Below are positions 1 through 3,882 of a stretch of DNA of 5,236 nt, piece after piece (the first letter of the stretch is position 1; every line of letters starts with the position of its first letter). The notes below the pieces were generated by a model that was not told the DNA's origin, searched no databases, and saw nothing but the letters and a program-made list of their open reading frames with translations. A program made the translations under genes and the position numbers. Source of the DNA: Frankiales bacterium. GTDB lineage: Bacteria > Actinomycetota > Actinomycetes > Mycobacteriales > SCTD01. Location of the stretch: positions 1 through 5,236 of the forward strand of contig SCTD01000240.1 of NCBI GenBank assembly GCA_004299215.1, in the 5' to 3' direction.

Positions 1-16
1 CATGCGCTCCACGCTA
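1..16 (-). promoter_or_regulatory. Putative start and -10 box of a divergent gene leaving the window on the left
   Basis: Read on the minus strand, bases 3-1 are ATG, and a TAGCGT box at 16-11 lies 7 bases before it. This is the same box-to-start geometry seen at four plus-strand genes in this window. A GGAG (10-7) is also present but lies only 3 bases from the ATG, which is close for a Shine-Dalgarno. Only the start codon is inside the window, so the gene product cannot be named. If real, it is divergent from the gene at 43, leaving about 39 bases between the two starts. Confidence 0.4.
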
Positions 17-42
17 CGCCCGGCTGCGGGACGGGACCTGCC

Positions 43-1113
43 GTGGTGATGCGCCGTCGGCGAACGCCCGACGGCGCCGGCGTCGGCGTCACCGGCGCCG
101 GCAGCGGGCTCGGCCGGGCGCTCGTCGAGCGCCTCGCCGGGCGGCCGGACGCCCCCCTGGTGGTCGGTCTCGACGCCACCCCTGCGCCGCTCCCCGGGGT
201 GCAGTGGCGGCCTGCCGACGTGCTCGCCCGCGACCTCGCGACGCACCTCGCCGACCTGCGGACCGTGGTGCATCTGGCCGTGTCGTACGACCCCACGGCC
301 GAGGCCGGAGCCCGCCGCGTGCGGACCGTACGCGGCACGCGCGCCGTGCTGGAGGCGGCCCGCAAGGCGGGCGCGCGCCGGGTGGTGCTGGTCAGCTCGC
401 TCGACGTCTGCGCCTCTCCGGCGTCCGACGAGTCGCTGCCGCTGGACGAGGACCGGCTGCTGCGCTCGGACCCGGACAGTGCGCTGACCGGCGACCTGCT
501 CGAGCTCGAGCGCCTGGCCGACCACGCCACCCGTACCGGGCTCGAGGTGCTCGTCCTGCGCCCGGCCGCGCTGATCGGGGCGAGCCTGGGTCCGGCGTAC
601 GACAGCGCCCTCCTCGGGGCGCTGGTCGCGCCGCGGCTGCTGGCCGTACGCGGCACCGAGCCGCAGTGGCAGCTCTGCCACGCCGACGACCTGCTCTCGG
701 CGCTGGAGGTCGCGGCGCTCGGCGACCTGGACGGGGTGGCAGCGGTGGCCAGCGCCGGCTGGCTGGCCCAGCGGGAGGTGGAGGCGCTCACCGGCGCGCG
801 GCGCGTGGAGCTCCCGGCGTCGGTGGTCCTGTCGACGGCGGAGCGGCTGCACCGCACCGGCCTGACGCCGGGAGCGCCGGCCGAGCTGGACCGGCTGCTC
901 GCGCCCCTGGTGGTGCAGACCGCCCGGCTCGCGGAGGCCGGCTGGGAGCCGGCCTGGACGGCTGCGGACGCGCTCGCCGCTCACCTCGCGGCGCGGCCGT
1001 CCCCGGGCGGCCGGGCCGGGAGCTACACGGCGGCCGGCGCGGGGGCGACGGTGGCGCTGGTCGGGACCGCGGCCCTGGTCCGCCGGGCCCGCAAGCGGCG
1101 ACGCGGCCGCTGA
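43..1113 (+). CDS. NAD(P)-binding SDR / NAD-dependent epimerase-like protein with C-terminal membrane anchor
   Basis: The 356-residue protein has the extended short-chain dehydrogenase (epimerase/dehydratase) fold signature. A glycine-rich nucleotide loop TGAGSGLG lies at residues 17-24, an acidic residue at the end of strand 2 (VVGLDA, 40-45), VVHLAV at 75-80, VLVSSLDV at 115-122, LRPAALIG at 172-179 and CHADDLLSAL at 212-221. The usual catalytic YxxxK is not visible: the aligned stretch (about 147-158, ALTGDLLELERL) has neither Tyr nor Lys in place, so the protein may bind nucleotide without classical SDR catalysis. Residues about 330-346 are hydrophobic and are followed by RRARKRRRGR, which suggests a C-terminal membrane anchor with a cytoplasmic basic tail. 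GTG 43 has a weak GGGA-type site 6 bases upstream; GTG 46 and ATG 49 are alternatives. moaE follows after 17 bases. The substrate is unknown. Confidence 0.85.
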   Translation: MVMRRRRTPDGAGVGVTGAGSGLGRALVERLAGRPDAPLVVGLDATPAPLPGVQWRPADVLARDLATHLADLRTVVHLAVSYDPTAEAGARRVRTVRGTRAVLEAARKAGARRVVLVSSLDVCASPASDESLPLDEDRLLRSDPDSALTGDLLELERLADHATRTGLEVLVLRPAALIGASLGPAYDSALLGALVAPRLLAVRGTEPQWQLCHADDLLSALEVAALGDLDGVAAVASAGWLAQREVEALTGARRVELPASVVLSTAERLHRTGLTPGAPAELDRLLAPLVVQTARLAEAGWEPAWTAADALAAHLAARPSPGGRAGSYTAAGAGATVALVGTAALVRRARKRRRGR

Positions 1114-1117
1114 GTCG

Positions 1118-1123
1118 TACCGT
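1118..1123 (+). promoter_or_regulatory. Candidate -10 box (TACCGT) for leaderless moaE
   Basis: TACCGT fits TANNNT and ends 7 bases before ATG 1131, so a transcript starting at the usual distance would begin at or next to the start codon. No Shine-Dalgarno is seen before moaE and no convincing -35 was found. moaE may also be read from the upstream gene's transcript. Confidence 0.4.
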
Positions 1124-1130
1124 GACGGCG

Positions 1131-1553
1131 ATGGACGCGATCCGGCTGCTGGCCCTGCGTGAGGTGCCGCTCGACGTCGCCGAGGTCCTGGCGGCGGTCG
1201 ACGACCCGCGGTCCGGGGGCGTGGTGTCGTTCACCGGCGTCGTCCGGGACACCGACGGCGGACGCGCGGTGACCGAGCTGGAGTACTCCGCGCACCCCGA
1301 CGCCGAGCCCGCGCTGCGCCGGGTCGCCGAGGCGGTCGTGGCCGACCTCCCGGTGCACGCCGTCGCCGCTGTGCATCGGACCGGCGTGCTGCGGGTGGGG
1401 GAGGTGGCGGTGGTCGTGGCCGCCTCCGCGGGGCACCGGGACGAGGCGTTCGCCGCCGCGCGGCGGCTCATCGACGACCTGAAGGCCACCGTGCCGATCT
1501 GGAAGCGGCAGGTGTTCCTCGACGGAGCGGACGAGTGGGTCGGAACGCCCTGA
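1131..1553 (+). CDS. moaE: Molybdopterin synthase catalytic (large) subunit MoaE
   Basis: MoaE pairs with the small thiocarboxylated subunit MoaD to insert two sulfurs into cyclic pyranopterin monophosphate, giving molybdopterin, in the cytoplasm. The 140-residue length is normal for the family. Family motifs appear in order: FTGVVRD (34-40), LEYSAHP (50-56), HRTGVLRVGE (82-91), AGHRDEAF (100-107) and DDLKATVPIWKRQ (115-127). Arg39, Lys118 and Lys125 correspond to the active-site Arg39, Lys119 and Lys126 of the E. coli enzyme, so the protein looks functional. ATG 1131 is chosen because a TACCGT box lies 7 bases upstream and the protein begins at the usual point. GTG 1122, in frame 3 codons earlier, is an alternative. 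No moaD or other moa gene is in the window, so its partner must be encoded elsewhere. Confidence 0.96.
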   Translation: MDAIRLLALREVPLDVAEVLAAVDDPRSGGVVSFTGVVRDTDGGRAVTELEYSAHPDAEPALRRVAEAVVADLPVHAVAAVHRTGVLRVGEVAVVVAASAGHRDEAFAAARRLIDDLKATVPIWKRQVFLDGADEWVGTP

Positions 1554-1559
1554 TCGTCC

Positions 1560-1565
1560 TAGGCT
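1560..1565 (+). promoter_or_regulatory. Candidate -10 box (TAGGCT) for the leaderless small membrane gene at 1572
   Basis: TAGGCT lies 6 bases before GTG 1572 and only 6 bases after the moaE stop codon. There is no Shine-Dalgarno between them. The same TAGNCT-N6-start arrangement recurs at 3871 and 4938, which strengthens the call. No clear -35 was seen. Confidence 0.5.
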
Positions 1566-1571
1566 GGCACC

Positions 1572-1751
1572 GTGCCCGACTGGCTGCTGTGGCTGCTCCC
1601 CGTCCCGGTGGCGACGGCGGCTGCGATCGCGTGGACGGCGTGGAGCAGCCGGACCCGCGGCCCCGTGGACACCGCTGACGGCGTCGCGGAGTACGAGCGC
1701 TTCCGCGCCGCGCTGGCCCGCGCCGACCGGGACGAGCCGCCGGCGACCTGA
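1572..1751 (+). CDS. Small single-span membrane protein of unknown function
   Basis: This short frame encodes 59 residues from GTG 1572 to a TGA ending at 1751. The N-terminal part (about residues 4-24, Trp/Leu/Ala-rich, beginning PDWLLWLLP) is a likely membrane span or uncleaved signal anchor. It is followed by a short basic patch (SSRTRG, 25-30) and a charged soluble tail (about 31-59) containing AEYERFRAALARADRDE, which is probably helical. By the positive-inside rule the tail would be cytoplasmic. The gene starts 18 bases after moaE and has its own TAGGCT box. Small proteins of this kind downstream of moaE are familiar to me in actinomycetes, but I know of no function. No catalytic motif is visible. 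Confidence 0.72.
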   Translation: MPDWLLWLLPVPVATAAAIAWTAWSSRTRGPVDTADGVAEYERFRAALARADRDEPPAT

Positions 1752-1770
1752 CCGCCGGGCGTCGATCTCA

Positions 1771-1834
1771 TGATCAACGCCGCCCTCGCGCACTTCTGGG
1801 CTGGTCGAAAAGCGACGTCAGGCGGCGTTGATCA
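1771..1834. repeat. Perfect 14-bp inverted repeat with 36-base spacer
   Basis: The left arm TGATCAACGCCGCC (1771-1784) is the exact reverse complement of the right arm GGCGGCGTTGATCA (1821-1834). A further near-match lies outside the arms, where CTC 1767-1769 pairs with GAG 1836-1838 after one mismatch. Within the spacer, GTCG-AAAAG-CGAC (1804-1816) can form a nested 4-bp hairpin. The element sits between two convergent genes. It could act as a bidirectional terminator or mRNA-stabilising hairpin, or be a dispersed REP/MITE-like repeat. No transposase and no target-site duplication are visible. Confidence 0.8.
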
Positions 1835-1850
1835 CGAGCTGTGGCGCGGC

Positions 1851-1867
1851 TGATCCTCTGTGGATCA
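1851..1867. terminator. Short hairpin, possible terminator of the minus-strand unit
   Basis: TGATCC-TCTGT-GGATCA forms a perfect 6-bp stem with a 5-base loop, 18 bases beyond the stop codon of the minus-strand peptide gene. There is no U-tract on either strand, so an intrinsic terminator role is only a suggestion, although U-poor terminators are common in actinomycetes. The outer TGATCA-like ends echo the larger inverted repeat next to it. Confidence 0.35.
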
Positions 1868-1885
1868 TGGCCGGCTGCGCGGGCC

Positions 1886-2059
1886 TCAGGGCTTGATCGG
1901 CAGCCAGACGCAGACGCCCTCGCGGCCCTGCTCGGTGTCGAGCCGGACGCAGACGTTGCGCCGGTCGTCCTCCGTGATCGGGTCGGCGAGGGCGGGGGCT
2001 CCCAGCCCGGTCAGCAGCACCAGGCCGGTGAGGCCCATCAGCATCGTCTTGCGGGTCAT
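1886..2059 (-). CDS. Small secreted two-cysteine peptide, translationally coupled to the sigma factor gene
   Basis: The 57-residue product has a classic Sec signal peptide: MTRK basic start, hydrophobic core at about 5-20, and an APALA|DP signal peptidase I site, with predicted cleavage after Ala25. The mature part would be about 32 residues, charged, with Cys37 and Cys50 (C-x12-C), which could form one disulfide outside the cell. The ATG shares its A with the TGA stop of the upstream sigma gene (TGATG), and GGAG lies 7 bases before it. This decides the start and indicates translational coupling, so both proteins should be made together. I recognise no family. Possible roles are an extracytoplasmic partner or modulator of the sigma factor's outside domain, or an unrelated secreted peptide. 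Confidence 0.8.
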   Translation of the reverse strand: MTRKTMLMGLTGLVLLTGLGAPALADPITEDDRRNVCVRLDTEQGREGVCVWLPIKP

Positions 2060-3252
2060 CAGCTGTCTCCGGAGGTCGTGCACTGGGTGAGTGGGGTGGT
2101 CGGTACGACGGTGCAGTCGATGTCGTAGCTCTCGACACCGAGGCGCTTGATGCCCGTCGGGTTGCTGGGGAGCTCGGGGCCGATCAGGATCGCGCTGTCC
2201 TGCTGGCTGTCGCAGCTCGTGCCGCCGGCGGTGGCGGGTCCGCCGACGGTGCCGACGAGGGGCACCTGCGCGACGTTCTCGTCGCTCTCGGCCGTGACGC
2301 AGGAGTCCACGACGCCGAGGCGCTTCAGCACGCCCTGCTGCGCAGCCCGCGCCGGGATCGCGGAGGCACTCAGGTCGCGCGAGGCCTGCACCGCCGCGGC
2401 GGCGGGGGTCGGCGCCTGGGTCAGCAGCGTGCGGGCCGAGCTGACGTCCTGGGCGGCGACCACGACGGCGCGCTCGGGTGCGAGCTGGATGTCGGTCGAT
2501 CCCCACGGGACGAGCACCCCGCCGATCAGGCCCAGCGTGGCGGCACCGGCAGCGGCGGGCGCCGCGGCCCGACCGGCCATCCGGCGCAGCCGCTCGACCC
2601 AGGTCAGCCCGTCGAGCCAGGGGGCCAGCGCCACGAGCCCGCCGGCCGGCAGCGTGCCGCCGCGGGTCGCGAACTCCCTGCGCAGCGCCTTGCGCGCCCG
2701 CATCAGCACGGAGCGCACAGCCGGCTCGGTCATCCCGAAGCGCTCGCCGATCGCGTCGTAGGCCAGCCCCTCGACCTCGCGCGCCCAGAGCACCGCGGCC
2801 TGGCGGGGCGGCATGGCGTCGAGCGCGTCCAGCGCGAGCCGGGCCTCGTCACGGGCGACCACCACGTCAGCCGTGTCGCGCCCGACGCGGGTGCCCTCGG
2901 GGACCTCGGCGACGGAGGTGCTGCGGCCTCGTACGCGCAGGCGGTCGATGACCAGGCGGCCGGTCACGCAGGTGGTCCAGGCCGCGACGTCGTCCTCGGT
3001 CGCCAGCTCGGCGCGGTGGTCGAAGGCGCGCAGCAGGGCCTCCTGGACGAGCTCCTCGGCCTCGTGCCGGTCGCCGAGGCGACGGGTGGCGTAGCGCTGC
3101 AGGCGCGGCGTGAGGCGGCGCACGACCTCGTCGAAGTCGAGCGGCTCCTCGACCGGGTCGGGGACCGCCCGCAGCAGGGGCGCCGGCTGCGCCGGGAGCG
3201 TAGCGAGCAGCGCCGCCTCGTCAGGGTGCGGCAGGTCGAGCATGGACGACAT
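2059..3252 (-). CDS. ECF-type sigma-70 factor fused to a membrane span and extracytoplasmic Cys-containing domain
   Basis: The 397-residue protein is about twice the length of a simple ECF sigma factor. Residues about 38-108 are sigma region 2, including DRHEAEELVQEALLRAF (61-77) and the DRLRVRGR end (103-110). Residues about 138-195 are region 4, with the helix-turn-helix around YDAIGERFGMTEPAVRSVLM. Then come a linker with basic residues (RLRRMAGR, 221-228) and a hydrophobic stretch (about 229-250), the likely single membrane span. An Ala-rich segment follows, and a C-terminal domain (about 308-397) with KRLGV at 310-314 and again at 369-373, and Cys318, Cys347, Cys380 and Cys391. The positive-inside rule puts the sigma domains in the cytoplasm and the Cys domain outside. 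ATG 3252 has AGAAGG 6 bases upstream; ATG 3243 is less well placed. No separate anti-sigma gene is adjacent; the fused tail may do that job. Membrane-fused ECF factors are known, but this tail is not one I recognise. Confidence 0.9.
   Translation of the reverse strand: MSSMLDLPHPDEAALLATLPAQPAPLLRAVPDPVEEPLDFDEVVRRLTPRLQRYATRRLGDRHEAEELVQEALLRAFDHRAELATEDDVAAWTTCVTGRLVIDRLRVRGRSTSVAEVPEGTRVGRDTADVVVARDEARLALDALDAMPPRQAAVLWAREVEGLAYDAIGERFGMTEPAVRSVLMRARKALRREFATRGGTLPAGGLVALAPWLDGLTWVERLRRMAGRAAAPAAAGAATLGLIGGVLVPWGSTDIQLAPERAVVVAAQDVSSARTLLTQAPTPAAAAVQASRDLSASAIPARAAQQGVLKRLGVVDSCVTAESDENVAQVPLVGTVGGPATAGGTSCDSQQDSAILIGPELPSNPTGIKRLGVESYDIDCTVVPTTPLTQCTTSGDS
2067..2070 (-). promoter_or_regulatory. 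Ribosome binding site of the coupled secreted peptide
   Basis: GGAG on the minus strand lies 7 bases before the ATG at 2059, inside the last codons of the sigma factor gene. Ideal spacing together with the TGATG stop/start overlap supports translation of the small gene by coupling. Confidence 0.75.
2134..2325 (-). repeat. Internal direct repeat encoding the KRLGV motif
   Basis: Two 15-base segments, 2134-2148 and 2311-2325, match at 14 of 15 positions (plus-strand GAC[A/G]CCGAGGCGCTT). They are 177 bases (59 codons) apart in the same frame and encode the KRLGV-containing starts of two C-terminal modules of the sigma factor. Each is followed within a few residues by Cys (VDSC and YDIDC). The pattern suggests an internal duplication of a roughly 59-residue module, the second copy being shortened. 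Confidence 0.6.
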
Positions 3253-3258
3253 CGTCGG

Positions 3259-3267
3259 CCTTCTTCC
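3259..3267 (-). promoter_or_regulatory. Ribosome binding site of the sigma factor gene
   Basis: On the minus strand GGAAGAAGG ends 6 bases before ATG 3252. The purine-rich run and spacing favour this start over ATG 3243, for which the spacing would be 15 bases. Confidence 0.7.
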
Positions 3268-3272
3268 GTCGA

Positions 3273-3294
3273 GGGCTGGGTGACCCGACAGCCC
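3273..3294. promoter_or_regulatory. Hairpin or palindrome in the sigma factor leader
   Basis: GGGCTG (3273-3278) and CAGCCC (3289-3294) are perfect 6-base inverted arms around a 10-base centre. A competing GGGT-G-ACCC lies within (3278-3286). It sits just upstream of the sigma gene's ribosome binding site, so it could be an operator or an mRNA hairpin affecting translation. Role is inferred from position only. Confidence 0.4.
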
Positions 3295-3304
3295 TACAAC
3301 GGTG

Positions 3305-3315
3305 TTCGCCGCGAA
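3305..3315. promoter_or_regulatory. Short palindrome TTCGC-C-GCGAA, possible operator
   Basis: Perfect 5-base arms around a single central base lie in the divergent region about 55 bases from the sigma start. This is where the promoter of the minus-strand unit should be, so a regulator or the sigma factor itself could bind nearby. In GC-rich DNA such short palindromes also occur by chance. Confidence 0.25.
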
Positions 3316-3368
3316 ACGTCGCGGTCCTGCCTCCGACTTTCTTCCCGCGGGACGAATCGGGCTGGCTG

Positions 3369-3398
3369 CTCAAGTCCGGCGGGCGGGGGTGCCGACAC
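3369..3398 (+). promoter_or_regulatory. Candidate FliA/sigma-D-like promoter before the gene at 3448
   Basis: CTCAAGTCC (3369-3377) and GCCGACAC (3391-3398) resemble the -35 (TAAAGTTT) and -10 (GCCGATAA) elements of flagellar-type sigma factors. The spacer is 13 bases between the octamers, against 11 in the E. coli consensus, so the match is imperfect. A start just after 3398 would leave a leader of about 40 bases before GTG 3448, which has its own ribosome binding site. No flagellar gene is in the window. Confidence 0.3.
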
Positions 3399-3434
3399 CG
3401 TTCGGGAGCGGAGGACGTCCAGGTCCCCCAGAAC

Positions 3435-3440
3435 GAGAGG
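3435..3440 (+). promoter_or_regulatory. Ribosome binding site of the gene at 3448
   Basis: GAGAGG ends 7 bases before GTG 3448. It fixes the start there and argues against the much longer open frame that continues upstream through the antisense of the sigma gene. Confidence 0.65.
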
Positions 3441-3447
3441 CACCCCC

Positions 3448-3849
3448 GTGGAGCACGTCGTCTTCTTCCCCGCCCCCGACGGGACGCCGGCGTTCCGGCG
3501 CGTCCCGAGCCTCGAGGAGGCCGTCCGGCTGGTCGAGCACCTGCGCAACGTCGACGGCGTGGCCAGCGCGAGCGTGCACGCGCTGACCGAGGTGCCGCTG
3601 GCGTTCCGGGCCTACTACAAGGTCGAGGTCCCGGCGGAGGCGAGCGTGCCCGCGCAGCAGGTCGCCGAGCCGGTCGGCCTCGAGCCGATCGTGGTCGAGC
3701 CCGAGCACGAGGTGGCCGAGGTCGTCGAGACCCCCGCCCTCGCGCTCGTCGAGGACGTGCAGCCCGACGGAGAGCAGGACGAGGAGCTGCTGGCGGCCAG
3801 CAACGGCCACTCGCAGGCGGCCCCGGCCAGCCTGGGCTTCTTCGCCTGA
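3448..3849 (+). CDS. Conserved actinobacterial protein of unknown function with acidic C-terminal tail
   Basis: The 133-residue protein has two parts. Residues 1-61 are a compact alpha/beta-like domain starting MEHVVFFPAPDG. It contains SLEEAVRLVEHLRNVDGVASASVH (21-44, likely helix then strand) and ALTEVPLAFRAYYKVEV (45-61). Residues about 62-118 are a low-complexity Glu/Asp/Val/Pro-rich, strongly acidic and probably disordered tail. The last residues (ASLGFFA) end in an aromatic pair, which could be a short docking peptide. No signal peptide or membrane span is seen, so it is probably cytoplasmic. I recall similar small proteins near PDZ-Lon protease genes in related actinomycetes but know no function. 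It ends 33 bases before the protease gene, which has its own box. GTG start with GAGAGG 7 bases upstream. Confidence 0.8.
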   Translation: MEHVVFFPAPDGTPAFRRVPSLEEAVRLVEHLRNVDGVASASVHALTEVPLAFRAYYKVEVPAEASVPAQQVAEPVGLEPIVVEPEHEVAEVVETPALALVEDVQPDGEQDEELLAASNGHSQAAPASLGFFA

Positions 3850-3870
3850 GCAGGTGGGCGCGCCGACACC

Positions 3871-3876
3871 TAGTCT
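3871..3876 (+). promoter_or_regulatory. Candidate -10 box (TAGTCT) for the leaderless PDZ-Lon protease gene
   Basis: TAGTCT lies exactly 6 bases before GTG 3883, with no Shine-Dalgarno in between. This is the same geometry as at 1560 and 4938. The box sits in the 33-base gap after the preceding gene, so the protease gene can be transcribed independently of it. Confidence 0.5.
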
Positions 3877-3882
3877 GAGCGG

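Larger units (their letters stand above)
1752..1885. other. Convergent intergenic region, no gene seen
   Basis: This 134-base gap separates the 3' ends of two convergent genes (1572-1751 + and 1886-2059 -). Open frames through it are shadows without start signals. Its content is structural: a long inverted repeat at 1771-1834, a short hairpin at 1851-1867, and five GATC sites within about 100 bases. Confidence 0.7.

Noticed and set aside
204..1130. Upstream extension of the moaE reading frame
   Set aside because: It overlaps the SDR-like gene out of frame and translates to Arg/Pro/Gly/Ala-rich shadow sequence. MoaE homology begins at about 1131.
788..1793. Two overlapping minus-strand open frames opposite the SDR tail, moaE and the small membrane gene
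   Set aside because: They are antisense to moaE, which is certain, and are low-complexity with no motifs.
1771..1834. Inverted repeat as ends of an insertion sequence
   Set aside because: Only 36 bases lie between the arms, no transposase frame is present and no target duplication flanks it. Kept as a repeat or hairpin only.
2062..2506. Upstream extension of the small secreted peptide frame
   Set aside because: It overlaps the sigma gene in another frame and is Arg-rich. The coupled ATG at 2059 starts a textbook signal peptide.
2147..3094. Plus-strand open frames opposite the sigma factor gene
   Set aside because: Ser/Ala/Arg-rich shadow translations of the antisense strand, while the minus strand encodes clear sigma regions 2 and 4.
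3016..3447. N-terminal extension of the acidic-tail protein
   Set aside because: The extension runs antisense through the sigma factor gene and the control region. GTG 3448 has a good ribosome binding site and begins a coherent domain.
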